64,000 nucleotides of DNA from Aeromicrobium tamlense (GTDB lineage: Bacteria > Actinomycetota > Actinomycetes > Propionibacteriales > Nocardioidaceae): NCBI RefSeq assembly GCF_013408555.1, contig NZ_JACBZN010000001.1, positions 2,852,001-2,916,000 on the forward strand. Direction: 5' to 3'. A program made the position numbers and the translations under genes. Under the pieces are notes generated by a model that was given only the letters and a program-made list of their open reading frames with translations, was not told the origin of the DNA and ran no database searches. Shown one piece after another: positions 28,909-37,391 of the stretch. The number at the start of each line of letters is the position of its first letter. Within the stretch, counting starts at the first letter, position 1.

Positions 28909-29889
28909 TCAGCCGAAGAGCTGCTTCAGGACCGGTGTCAGGTCCTTGACCTCGTCGTCGATCTTCTGCTGGAGCTCCTCCGAGCCGATGAACTCGGCGG
29001 GGATGTTGAGCTCGCCGGCGGCCTTGCGGGTCGCGGGATCCTCCAGCGCGGCCTCGAGCGAGTCCTCGAGCTTCGTGACGATCTCCTCCGGCGTGTCCTT
29101 CGGCGCGATGACGATGAAGGACGAGATGCCGTAGGTCAGCTTGTCGAAGCCCGACTCGGCCAGCGTGGGCGTGTCGCCGAGGTACTCCTTGCGGTCGGGA
29201 CCCATGACCGCGAGCGGGCGGATCTTGCCGGCCTCGTGCTGGGCGCGGACCTGCTCGTTGTACGACGGGATGATGACGTCGACGTTGTCGCCGAGCAGAC
29301 CGGTCAGGGCCGGGGCGTCGCCCTGGAACGGCACGAGCTTGAACTCGGTGTCGTACTCGGTGCCCATGCGCAGCAGCTCGACGGCCTGCGGGGTCTGGGC
29401 GCCGGCGGCGCCGACGGTGATCTTGCCCGGACGCTTCTTGGCGTCGGCGAGGAGGTCGTCGAACGTCTTGTAGGGCGAGTCCTCCTTGACGAAGAAGACG
29501 CCCGGCGACTCGGTGACGACGCCGATCGGGGTGCCGTCGCCGGCCTCGAAGCCGACCTTCTCGATGGTGGGGACGCGGCTGATGGCCGACGCGGTGGTCG
29601 TGCCGAGCGTCAGGCCGTCCGGCTTGCTGTTGATGACCTTCGCCGAGCCGACGGCGCCGGAGGCACCCTCGAGGTTCTCCACGACGACCGAGACGCCCAG
29701 GTCCTTCTCGAACTGCTTGGCGACGGCGCGACCGGCGAGGTCGGTCGGGCCACCGGCGGCGTACGCGACGACCATGGTGATGTCACCGGCCGGGTAGTCC
29801 TCGGCGTCACCGCTGGAGGCCGAGTCGCCGCACGCGGCCATCGACACCGCCAGCACGCCGGCGAGGGCTGCGAAGCTGAGTTTCTTCAT
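28909..29889 (-). CDS. tctC: Tct substrate-binding lipoprotein TctC
   Basis: 326 residues. The signal peptide ends in a lipobox (VSMAAC, Cys20), so the protein is anchored to the outer face of the membrane. Bug/TctC features follow: ITMVVAYAAGGPTDLAGRA, VVENLEGASG and VGAAGAQTPQAVELLRM. It captures a carboxylic acid for TctA/B. GGAG precedes the ATG. The substrate cannot be read from sequence. Confidence 0.92.
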   Translation of the reverse strand: MKKLSFAALAGVLAVSMAACGDSASSGDAEDYPAGDITMVVAYAAGGPTDLAGRAVAKQFEKDLGVSVVVENLEGASGAVGSAKVINSKPDGLTLGTTTASAISRVPTIEKVGFEAGDGTPIGVVTESPGVFFVKEDSPYKTFDDLLADAKKRPGKITVGAAGAQTPQAVELLRMGTEYDTEFKLVPFQGDAPALTGLLGDNVDVIIPSYNEQVRAQHEAGKIRPLAVMGPDRKEYLGDTPTLAESGFDKLTYGISSFIVIAPKDTPEEIVTKLEDSLEAALEDPATRKAAGELNIPAEFIGSEELQQKIDDEVKDLTPVLKQLFG

Positions 29890-29939
29890 CGTGTTTCTCC
29901 TGTGATGGGTGGGGGGATCAAGGTGTCGCCGGATGGCGA

Positions 29940-32096
29940 TCAGGGGGTGACGCGCTCGGTGATGAGGGCGTCGAGGGCTGCAGCGCCGTGGCCCTGCGGA
30001 CGCACGAGGAAGGGGTTGACCTCGATGCTGTCGAAGCGGCTGCGGTGTTCCGCGGCCACGTTCGAGAGGGCGACGAGAGCGCCCGCCAGCGCGTCGACGT
30101 CGGCCGGGGCCGCGCCCCGCACGCCGTCGAGCATCGCCGAGCCGCGGATCTCGCGGATCATCTCGTGTGCGGTCTCCAGACCGAACGGGGCGAGTCGGTA
30201 GGTGACGTCCTTGAGGACCTCGACGAAGATGCCGCCGAGCCCGAACATGACGACCGGGCCGAACGTGGGGTCGTCGACGACGCCCAGGATCGTCTCGATG
30301 CCGTCGGTGATCATCGGCGCGACGAGCACGCCGTCGATGCGGGCGTCGGGCTCGTGGCGGCGGGCCGACTCGAGGATCCGGTCGTGCGCCTCCGCGGCCT
30401 CCTCGGGGGTGGCCACGCCGAGGACGACGCCGCCGACCTCGGTCTTGTGCGCGATGTCGGGCGAGACCACCTTGAGCACCACGGGACCGCCGACGCGCTC
30501 CTGCGCCGCGGCGGCCGCGGCGGCCGACGACACGACGACCTCGGGGGCCACGGGCACGCCGGCCTCGGCGATGAACGCCTTGGCGGTGACCTCGGTGAAG
30601 ACCTCGGGCAGCGCGGGGACGGACGCTGCCGGGGCCTGCGTGGCCTCGGCGGCACGCGACTTCTCGAAGCGCTGGCGCCGCAGCGCGTAGTCCGTGACGC
30701 GGCCCATGATCTGGACGGCCTTGGTGATGTCGTCGAAGACGGGAATGTCCAGCTCCTCGACGGCGCGCTTGACCTCGGGGGTCGAGAGCGTGGTGGCGAA
30801 GATCGGCGCCTCGGGGTGCGCCTCGCGGGCCAGCCTCAGCGCGCGGACGACGAGGTCGGTCCACGGCTCGAGCAGCCCCATGTAGGTCAGGCCCATGACG
30901 ATGGAGTCGAACGCGCCGTCCTTGAGGCAGGCGTCGACGAACGACGGCAGCAGGTTCTCGTCGTTCATCAGCTGCGCGGTGAGGTCGATCGGGTTGCCGA
31001 CGCCGGCCGGGGGCCAGATCGCCTTGAGCTCGTCCTGCAGCGCCTGCGACGGCGTGGGCACCTGGAGGCCCTGCTCGGCGGCCTCGTCGGCGGCGATGAT
31101 GCCGATGCCGCCCGAGCCGGTGAGGATGCCGAGGCGGTCGCCCTGGGGCAGCTTGCCCACCGAGAGGGCGTAGCAGACGTCGAAGAGCTCGGCCATGGAG
31201 TCCACGCGGATGACGCCGTACTGATCGAACAGCGCGTCGAAGACCTGGTCGGAGCCGACGAGCGAGGCGGTGTGCGAGGCGGCGGCGGTGGCGCCGACCT
31301 CGGAGCGGCCGACCTTGAGGACGACGACCGGCTTGCCGTTCTCCTGCGCGACCGCGAGGGCCTGGCGCAGCCGCTCGCCGTCGCGGCAGCCCTCGAGGTA
31401 GGCGGCGATGATCTCGACGGAGTCGTCGGCGGCCAGGTGCGCGAGCACGTCGGCCAGCTGGATGTCGGCCTCGTTGCCGGTGGACAGCCACGGGTCGAAG
31501 TTCAGACCCGTCTGCTTGCCGTTGACGACCCACTCGCTGGCGATCGCGCCGCTCTGGCTGACGAGTGCGACCTTGGCCAGCGGCTCGACGGCGAACGGCA
31601 CGCCCACCGAGGCGGCGAAGGTGCCGACGGCACCGTTGGCCGCGTTCATGCTGCCGATGCAGTTCGGGCCGAGGACGCGCATGCCGTAACGGCCGGCGAT
31701 CTCGAGCACCTGGCCCTGCAGGGCGAGACCCTCGGCGCCCATCTCGGCGAAGCCGGCGCTGAAGATCGTGACGACCTTGACGCCCTGCTTGCCGCAGGAC
31801 TCCACCGAACTGAGGACGTGCTTGGCGGGGAGGGCGATCACGGCGAGGTCGACGACGCCGTCGACGTCCTCGATCGAGGCGTAGGCCTTGACGCCCTGCA
31901 CCTCGTCGGACTTCGGGTTGATCGGGTAGATGCCGCCCGTGTACCCGGACTCCTTGATGAAGCGCAGCGGACGGCCGCCGATCTTCGTCGGGTCGGACGA
32001 GGCGCCCAGGATCGCCACGCCGCGCGGGTCGAACAGCGCGTCGAGGCCGCGGGTATTGGCGGCCGTGGCGGGAGCTTCGGCAACAGGATGGGGCAC
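29940..32096 (-). CDS. ADP-forming acyl-CoA synthetase (fused subunits)
   Basis: 718 residues. A CoA-binding domain starts LFDPRGVAILGASSDPTKIGG, the succinyl-CoA-ligase-like domains follow with LVSQSGAIASEW and SHTASLVGSDQVFD (the His of the phosphohistidine segment), and the C-terminus is an ATP-grasp domain (GGPVVLKVVSPDIAHKTEVG, GLGGIFVEV). It forms an acyl-CoA from a free acid with ATP to ADP. First gene of the operon, so it should activate the acid imported by TctCBA. The GTG at 32096 is chosen for its GGAAGG; the frame extends further upstream but without coding character. Confidence 0.88.
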   Translation of the reverse strand: MPHPVAEAPATAANTRGLDALFDPRGVAILGASSDPTKIGGRPLRFIKESGYTGGIYPINPKSDEVQGVKAYASIEDVDGVVDLAVIALPAKHVLSSVESCGKQGVKVVTIFSAGFAEMGAEGLALQGQVLEIAGRYGMRVLGPNCIGSMNAANGAVGTFAASVGVPFAVEPLAKVALVSQSGAIASEWVVNGKQTGLNFDPWLSTGNEADIQLADVLAHLAADDSVEIIAAYLEGCRDGERLRQALAVAQENGKPVVVLKVGRSEVGATAAASHTASLVGSDQVFDALFDQYGVIRVDSMAELFDVCYALSVGKLPQGDRLGILTGSGGIGIIAADEAAEQGLQVPTPSQALQDELKAIWPPAGVGNPIDLTAQLMNDENLLPSFVDACLKDGAFDSIVMGLTYMGLLEPWTDLVVRALRLAREAHPEAPIFATTLSTPEVKRAVEELDIPVFDDITKAVQIMGRVTDYALRRQRFEKSRAAEATQAPAASVPALPEVFTEVTAKAFIAEAGVPVAPEVVVSSAAAAAAAQERVGGPVVLKVVSPDIAHKTEVGGVVLGVATPEEAAEAHDRILESARRHEPDARIDGVLVAPMITDGIETILGVVDDPTFGPVVMFGLGGIFVEVLKDVTYRLAPFGLETAHEMIREIRGSAMLDGVRGAAPADVDALAGALVALSNVAAEHRSRFDSIEVNPFLVRPQGHGAAALDALITERVTP

Positions 32097-32171
32097 GGGG
32101 GACGTCCTTCCGTCACGTCTCGGGGTGTGGCTTGGACCACACGTTCCGCATTCAACCATGAATGCGTAATG

Positions 32172-32235
32172 ACATGCAAGAATGTATATCCTTGACTCCT
32201 GGAAGGTGTCCCGAACCCATGTATACGCTTCGGAA
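32172..32235. promoter_or_regulatory. Divergent promoter region with two GTATAY sites
   Basis: TGCAAGAATGTATATCC (32174-32190) and CATGTATACGCTTCGG (32218-32233) lie between the acyl-CoA synthetase gene and the GntR gene. FCD-type GntR regulators commonly bind short palindromes around TGTATACA, so autoregulation and control of the leftward operon by the neighbouring GntR protein is likely. Confidence 0.45.
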
Positions 32236-32278
32236 TGCACTGACCACCGACCGACCCACCTGCTGAGAGGCCGTTCCG

Positions 32279-32938
32279 ATGGCGAAGACCACCCCGACCG
32301 CGACGGGAGTGCAGCGCTGCCTGACCGAGATCCGGCAGATGATCATCTCCGGCACTCTCCTGCCCGGACAGAAGGTGCACCAGGGCGAGATCGCGGCGCA
32401 GCTCAACGTCAGCCGCATCCCCGTGCGCGAGGCGCTGTCGACCCTGCAGGCCGAGGGCGTCCTGGACTACAAGCCCAACACGGGCTTCACCGTCGCGCGG
32501 TTCAGCGGCGAGGACCTCGCCGAGATCTACCTGATGCGTCGCCTGCTGGAGACCGAGGTCGTCCGCACGGTCGACCTCGCGGCCGTCGACGTCGACGAGC
32601 TCAAGCGGCTCAACGACCACCTCAAGACTCTCAGCGCGAACACCGACCCCGACGAGTGGCAGTCGACGAACTTCGACTTCCACTTCCTCATCTTCGAGCC
32701 GAGCCCGCTCAAGCTGGTCCGCGAGGAGATCCGCCGGCTCTGGTACATGTCGAGCTTCTACCGCTCCCTCTACATCCAGCAGGCCGACTCGCGCCTGCGC
32801 GTGCACGAGGACCACGACAAGATCATCGAGGCGGTCAAGGCGCGCGACAACGAGGCGCTCATCAAGCTCTCCGACGAGCACCGCGGCAGCACCGAGCACC
32901 TGCTCACGCAGCGGCTCGGCTGGTCGCGTCCTCGCTGA
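32279..32938 (+). CDS. GntR-family regulator (FCD subfamily)
   Basis: 219 residues. N-terminal winged helix: MIISGTLLPGQKVHQGEIAA then LNVSRIPVREALSTLQAEGV. C-terminal helical FCD ligand domain with metal-type ligands in D-x3-H (about FDFHFLIF), and HEDHDKIIEAVKARD. FCD regulators usually sense an organic acid or CoA ester. Divergent from the acyl-CoA synthetase operon, which it most likely represses. Confidence 0.88.
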   Translation: MAKTTPTATGVQRCLTEIRQMIISGTLLPGQKVHQGEIAAQLNVSRIPVREALSTLQAEGVLDYKPNTGFTVARFSGEDLAEIYLMRRLLETEVVRTVDLAAVDVDELKRLNDHLKTLSANTDPDEWQSTNFDFHFLIFEPSPLKLVREEIRRLWYMSSFYRSLYIQQADSRLRVHEDHDKIIEAVKARDNEALIKLSDEHRGSTEHLLTQRLGWSRPR

Positions 32939-32942
32939 CCCC

Positions 32943-34169
32943 TCAGTCGCGGGTCAGCCGGCGCAGCACCACCGGCAGCGACGCGACCGCGACGGCGCCG
33001 ACGATCACGGCCATCATCACCATCGCCCAATCGGAGCCGAGGGTGTCCGCGACGATGCCGTTGAGCACCGACGCGAGCGGGCGCGAGCCCATGAACGCGA
33101 TGACCCACAGCGACATCACACGACCGCGCATGTGCGTGGGGACGACGTGGTGCAGCATCGCCGTGCAGCCGGAGAACGCCACGGTGAAGCCGATGCCGGC
33201 GAGGAAGAACGCCACGCAGACCGCCGTCGGCGAGTCGAGGAACGGCACGGCGAGCGAGCCCAGCGCGAGACCGGTGAGGCCGATGGCGGGGGCGCGCTGC
33301 ACCCGCAGGCCGCCGTTGAAGAAGGTGGAGACGCCGCTGCCGATGAGCGCGCCGACGCCGAACGCCGACCCGATGTAGCCGACGAACGCCTCAGGGGCGT
33401 CGAGGTCGTGGGCGATCGCGGGCGCCAAGGTCACCACGGGATCGGCGCCGAGGCCGACCGCGGTGACGCCGAGCAGCAGCATCGCGACCACGGGGTTGCG
33501 GCGGATGTAGCCCAGGCCGGCGCGGAAGCTGCCGCCCTCGCTCGTCGCGGCGATGGGCTTGTCGCCGCGCGCGATGAGGACCGAGATGACGCCGAAGACC
33601 ACGTGGCCGCTGGCGGCCACGCCCAGGGCGGCCGCCGGTCCGAACGCCGCCGCCAGGAGCGCGCCGATTGCCGGGCCCGCGGCGCGGCCGAACATCGTCG
33701 GGACGGAGTCGATCGCGACCGCGCGGCCCACCTCGTTCGGGTGGACGAGGTCGGACACCATCGCCTGCATGGCCGGGCCGCTCACGGCGAAGCCGATGCC
33801 CGCGATCAGCGAGAAGATCAGGACGCCCGCGATCCCGGTGCCCTCGACGCCCCTGAGCCACAGCCAGAGACCGAGGCCTCCGGTGCCGGCGATGCAGAAC
33901 AGGCGACCGTAGGCCACGAGGCGGCCTCGGCTCGAGCGGTCGGACAGCGGTCCGATCACCGGGGCCAGGACGACCTGCGGGATGAAGTGGACGACGCTGA
34001 CCGCGGCCACCCACACCGCCGAGTGGGTGAACTGCCAGGCCAGCACCGCCGTGACGACGTGGTGGATCCACACGCCCGTGAACGCCAGGCCCTTGCCCAG
34101 AACGAACGGGCCGAACCGGCGGTCGGCCAGCAGCTGCCAGGTCGAGCGGGGGGCCGCGGGGGTGCCCAC
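32943..34169 (-). CDS. MFS transporter
   Basis: 408 residues, about 12 membrane helices. The loop between helices 2 and 3 reads GPLSDRSSRGRLVAYGR, the MFS signature, and the second half carries MRGRVMSLWVIAFMGSRPLA. It resembles the enterobactin-exporter-like group (MFS_3), often drug or siderophore efflux. The GTG start lies 2 bp after the MaoC stop without a ribosome site, so expression likely depends on coupling. It converges with the GntR gene. Confidence 0.82.
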   Translation of the reverse strand: MGTPAAPRSTWQLLADRRFGPFVLGKGLAFTGVWIHHVVTAVLAWQFTHSAVWVAAVSVVHFIPQVVLAPVIGPLSDRSSRGRLVAYGRLFCIAGTGGLGLWLWLRGVEGTGIAGVLIFSLIAGIGFAVSGPAMQAMVSDLVHPNEVGRAVAIDSVPTMFGRAAGPAIGALLAAAFGPAAALGVAASGHVVFGVISVLIARGDKPIAATSEGGSFRAGLGYIRRNPVVAMLLLGVTAVGLGADPVVTLAPAIAHDLDAPEAFVGYIGSAFGVGALIGSGVSTFFNGGLRVQRAPAIGLTGLALGSLAVPFLDSPTAVCVAFFLAGIGFTVAFSGCTAMLHHVVPTHMRGRVMSLWVIAFMGSRPLASVLNGIVADTLGSDWAMVMMAVIVGAVAVASLPVVLRRLTRD

Positions 34170-34171
34170 GC

Positions 34172-34627
34172 TCAGAAGTAGACGCGGGTGATGTTCTCGG
34201 CGATGCAGGCCGGGCGGTCCTCGCCCTCGCGCTCGATCGTGGCGGCCCAGGTCAGCTGGAGCCCGCCGCCCTTGACCTCCTCGGCGTTCGCCAGCGTGAG
34301 GCGGCCGCGCAGGCGCGAGCCCACGGGGACGGGCGAGGTGAAGCGGACCTTGTTGAGGCCGTAGTTGACCGCGTGCTTGCGGTTCTCGACGCGGTAGACC
34401 TCGAGCATGAACGGAACCATGAGGCTGAGCGTCAGGTAGCCGTGCGCGATCGTCGTGCCGAACGGGCCCTCGGCCGCGGCCTCGGGATCGGTGTGGATCC
34501 ACTGGTGGTCGCCGGTCGCGTCGGCGAAGAGGTTCACGCGCTCCTGCGTGATCTCGAGCCACTCGCTGACGCCGATCTCCTCACCGACCGCTGCCTGGAG
34601 CTCCTCGGGACCTGAGAACACGCGCAT
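34172..34627 (-). CDS. MaoC-like (R)-enoyl-CoA hydratase
   Basis: 151 residues, single hot-dog domain. The hydratase-2 motif FADATGDHQWIHTDP places the catalytic Asp40 and His45. Such enzymes hydrate trans-2-enoyl-CoA to the (R)-3-hydroxyacyl-CoA. GGAGG lies 8 bp before the ATG at 34627, making it the better start than the ATG 15 bp earlier. Cotranscribed with the MFS gene; divergent from the alcohol dehydrogenase. Confidence 0.9.
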   Translation of the reverse strand: MRVFSGPEELQAAVGEEIGVSEWLEITQERVNLFADATGDHQWIHTDPEAAAEGPFGTTIAHGYLTLSLMVPFMLEVYRVENRKHAVNYGLNKVRFTSPVPVGSRLRGRLTLANAEEVKGGGLQLTWAATIEREGEDRPACIAENITRVYF

Positions 34628-34649
34628 TGACTCGACCTCCATCTGATAC

Positions 34650-34666
34650 TTTTTTGTATACATCGG
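34650..34666. promoter_or_regulatory. TTGTATACA palindrome in a divergent promoter
   Basis: TTTTTTGTATACATCGG lies between the MaoC gene (leftward) and the alcohol dehydrogenase gene (rightward). The core TGTATACA is a perfect 8-bp palindrome of the type bound by FCD GntR proteins; the GntR gene is only 1.7 kb away. Confidence 0.4.
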
Positions 34667-34693
34667 ACCATAGCAGACGAAACGGGGTTCACG

Positions 34694-35743
34694 GTGCGCG
34701 CGACCGTCCTGACAGCACCCGGCCGGGTGGGCCTCGAGCAGCGTCCCGACCCCGTCGTCCTCGAGCCCACCGACGCCGTCGTCGAGGTCGTCGCGGCCGC
34801 CGTGTGCGGCTCGGACCTCTGGTGGTTCCGCGGCGACAACTCCTTCGACGAGCCTCGCCGCATGGGCCACGAGTTCGTCGGGCGGGTCGTGTCCGCCGGA
34901 TCCGCCGTGGCGCTGGTGCCGGGCGACTTCGTGCTCTCGGCGTTCACGTTCGGCGACAACACGTGCTCGGCGTGCCGCGAGGGGTTCACCTCGAACTGCG
35001 CGCACGGCGGGTACTGGGGTGCTTTCGACGACGCGGGCCGGCCTCTCGACGGGGGCCAGAGCGAGCTCGTGCGGGTGCCGCTCGCCGACGGGACGCTCGT
35101 GCGCGTGGACGCTCCGGTGACCGAGGAGCTGCTCCCCCACCTGCTGGCGCTCACCGACGTGATGGCGACCGGTGTGCACGCGGCGCGATGTGCGGGTGTC
35201 GTACCCGGCGCCGACGCGGTCGTGATCGGCGACGGGGCAGTGGGCCTGTGCGCGGTCGCCGCCTGCCGTCGCGAGGGCGCGCGGCACGTGACGATCCTGT
35301 CGCGGAACCCCGACCGCCAGCGCCTCGCGCGGCTGCTCGGCGCGGACGAGGTGATCGAGGTCCGCGGCGAGGAGGCCGTGCGGCAGCTGCGCTCGCGCGA
35401 CGGCGGACCGGCGCACGTCCTCGAGTGCGTCGGCACGTCCGAGAGCCTCGCGACCGCGATCGACGCCGCCCGCGTCGGCGGCCAGATCGGCATGGTCGGC
35501 ATCCCGCACGGCGACGACTTCCACCCGCGCCAGCTGTTCGCGAAGAATCTCGGCCTGCGCGCCGGCGGCGCCCCGGCCCGCGCCCTGCTGGACGAGCTCC
35601 TGCCCGAGGTCCTCGCCGGCACCCTGCGCCCGGGCGTGGTCTTCGACCGGCAGTACGACCTCGCCGACGTCGCGCAGGCCTACGCCGACATGGCCAACCG
35701 CCGCACCACGAAGGCCCTCCTGCGCGTCTCGCCCCTCGACTGA
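34694..35743 (+). CDS. Zinc-type alcohol dehydrogenase
   Basis: 349 residues, medium-chain dehydrogenase. Catalytic zinc ligands are Cys38 (AAAVCGSDLWW) and the GHEF motif. The structural zinc lobe is partly kept (DNTCSACREGFTSNC, three Cys). The nucleotide fold has VVIGDGAVGLCAV. Substrate unknown; closest in style to threonine/sorbitol-type or mycothiol-era dehydrogenases. The GTG start follows ACGGGG. The gene ends 2 bp before copy 2 of the palindromic element. Confidence 0.85.
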   Translation: MRATVLTAPGRVGLEQRPDPVVLEPTDAVVEVVAAAVCGSDLWWFRGDNSFDEPRRMGHEFVGRVVSAGSAVALVPGDFVLSAFTFGDNTCSACREGFTSNCAHGGYWGAFDDAGRPLDGGQSELVRVPLADGTLVRVDAPVTEELLPHLLALTDVMATGVHAARCAGVVPGADAVVIGDGAVGLCAVAACRREGARHVTILSRNPDRQRLARLLGADEVIEVRGEEAVRQLRSRDGGPAHVLECVGTSESLATAIDAARVGGQIGMVGIPHGDDFHPRQLFAKNLGLRAGGAPARALLDELLPEVLAGTLRPGVVFDRQYDLADVAQAYADMANRRTTKALLRVSPLD

Positions 35744-35745
35744 AC

Positions 35746-35821
35746 GAGGTTTCCTGTCACTTCACGGGGTTTGCGAACCCCGTTAAGTGACAGTTTCCCC
35801 GGTTAACCGGGGAAACCGTCA
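35746..35821. repeat. 76-bp double-hairpin element, copy 2
   Basis: Same length and order of parts as copy 1: GAGGTTTCCTGTCACTTCAC, a stem with loop TTGCGAA, then TTTCCCCGGTTAACCGGGGAAA. It sits between convergent genes and so can end both transcripts. Its last three bases (35819-35821) are the TGA stop codon of the leftward gene. Confidence 0.85.
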
Positions 35822-36610
35822 GCGGTCGGCGAGCGGCTTGGGGTCGTTGCCGGGGAGGCCGGCGAAGGCCTGGACGATGTCGAGCCAGTGGTCGGCGGCG
35901 GGGCCGGTGGCGGTGACGTCGACGTCGGAGCGGTGGCGGCGGCGCGTGGCGAGCAGCGCGAAGTCCCAGCCGTCACCGATGACGCGCTCGGCGGCGTCCT
36001 CGGGACCCCACGTCCACAGCTCGCCCGACGGGGCGGTCAGCTCGACGCGCACCTCGACGGCAGGCACCTCCTCGCCACGCACCTGGTGCGTGAACCCGAA
36101 GGTGCGCACGCCGATGTGGCACACGTGCTTGGCGCGGTCGGTGCGCGGCACCGAGATGTCGAGCGCCTCGGCGACGTCGTGCCCGTGCGCCCAGGTCTCC
36201 ATCAAGCGGGCGGTCGCCATCGACACGGGGCTCATCGGCGGACCGAACCACGGGATCCTGTTGCCCTCGGGCACGGACTGGAGCGCCTCCACGAGGTTCG
36301 TGCGACCTTGGCGCCACGCCGGCAGCAGCGACTCGGGCGGCTCCTGCGCGAGCTCGTCGGTCGCCTCGTCGACGTAGCCCTCGGGGTTCTCCAGCGCCGC
36401 CACGATCAGCGCGTCGAACGCCTCCTTGTCGCTGATGGCGTACGTGGAGGTGACGTCGGTCCAGTGCAGGTGCGCGACCTGGTGGGCGACGGTCCAGCCC
36501 TCCGGGGTCGTGACCGTGCCCCACTGGTCGGGGGTCAGTCCGGCGACCCAGCCGTCCAGCTGGGCCGACTCGGCGGCGAGGTCGTCGAGGACGGCGTCCA
36601 GCTTGTTCAT
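35819..36610 (-). CDS. DinB-fold metal-binding protein (TIGR03084-like)
   Basis: 263 residues. The N-terminal four-helix DinB / mycothiol-dependent maleylpyruvate-isomerase-like domain has its metal triad in HQVAHLHW and ETWAHGHDVAEA; the C-terminal part is the TIGR03084 extension. Proteins of this kind may use mycothiol as cofactor, which fits an actinobacterium. The ATG overlaps the TetR stop (ATGA), so the two form one operon. The stop codon comes from the palindromic element. Confidence 0.85.
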   Translation of the reverse strand: MNKLDAVLDDLAAESAQLDGWVAGLTPDQWGTVTTPEGWTVAHQVAHLHWTDVTSTYAISDKEAFDALIVAALENPEGYVDEATDELAQEPPESLLPAWRQGRTNLVEALQSVPEGNRIPWFGPPMSPVSMATARLMETWAHGHDVAEALDISVPRTDRAKHVCHIGVRTFGFTHQVRGEEVPAVEVRVELTAPSGELWTWGPEDAAERVIGDGWDFALLATRRRHRSDVDVTATGPAADHWLDIVQAFAGLPGNDPKPLADR

Positions 36611-37209
36611 CGTTCCAGCTCCCGGTCGAGGGTGTCGGCCCAGGCGTCGAGGATCGAGGCCCGGCGTGCGGAGTCGTCGGTGAGGGTGGCCGCGAGGCCG
36701 AGGCCGCGCAGCAGGTCGAGGGTGGCCTGCACGAGCTGGCGGTTGCGTCCGCGCGACTCGTCCACCTCGAGGAGGGTCACGGCGTGGGCGTGGATCTCGC
36801 GGCCCACGCGGCGCTCGAACGGGGCGACCTTGGCCAGCAGGTCGGAGTCGGTGCGCGCCGCCACCCAGAGCTCCAGCGCGGCGAGGAAGACCGGCGACGT
36901 GTACTGGCTCACGAGCAGGTCCAGCACCGCGCGCGTGCGGCCCTCCTCGGGCAGGGCGTCGATGTCGACCGCGAGCTCCTCGCGGCGACGCTCGGCGAGG
37001 TACTCCACGGCCGCGACCACCAGGTCCTGCTTGCTGGGGAAGTGGTGCAGCTGAGCGCCGCGGCTGACGCCCGCGCGCTGGCTGACCACGGTGGTGGAGG
37101 TTCCGGCCCAGCCGACCTCCACGAGCGAGTCGATCGTGGCCTCGAGGAGGCGCTGCCGCATGAGCCGCGTGCGCTCGGGCTGGGGCGTCCTCGTCGGGCT
37201 CTCGGTCAC
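36607..37209 (-). CDS. TetR-family regulator
   Basis: 200 residues. The helix-turn-helix is at about 23-63 (LLEATIDSLVEVGWAGTSTT then VSQRAGVSRGAQLHHFPSKQ), followed by a helical ligand domain. The GTG at 37209 is chosen because TTGACT lies 35 bp upstream and CATGCT 7 bp upstream, i.e. a leaderless promoter. It precedes the DinB-fold gene and probably controls it and itself through the 13-bp block CAGGCTTGACTGT. Confidence 0.86.
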   Translation of the reverse strand: MTESPTRTPQPERTRLMRQRLLEATIDSLVEVGWAGTSTTVVSQRAGVSRGAQLHHFPSKQDLVVAAVEYLAERRREELAVDIDALPEEGRTRAVLDLLVSQYTSPVFLAALELWVAARTDSDLLAKVAPFERRVGREIHAHAVTLLEVDESRGRNRQLVQATLDLLRGLGLAATLTDDSARRASILDAWADTLDRELER

Positions 37210-37244
37210 CGGCCCAGCATGCTGGACCGTGCATTTACAGTCAA
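37209..37244 (-). promoter_or_regulatory. Leaderless promoter of the TetR gene
   Basis: TTGACT (37244-37239), 17-bp spacer, CATGCT (37221-37216), start GTG at 37209. The 13-mer CAGGCTTGACTGT around the -35 is identical to the one before the AtuA-like gene and has the same 35-bp distance to the GTG. Confidence 0.5.
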
Positions 37245-37391
37245 GCCTGTTGGTTTTTGCGGACCCGAGCGAACCGCTCACCTAGTCACTTGTGACGGTT
37301 GTGAAGCAAAAGCCCGTGTGTGACGGACGTGAAACCTAGTGTCGCTCACGCGGGGTGGAGCGCTCCGTGTCCCCATGCGAGAGCGAACCCC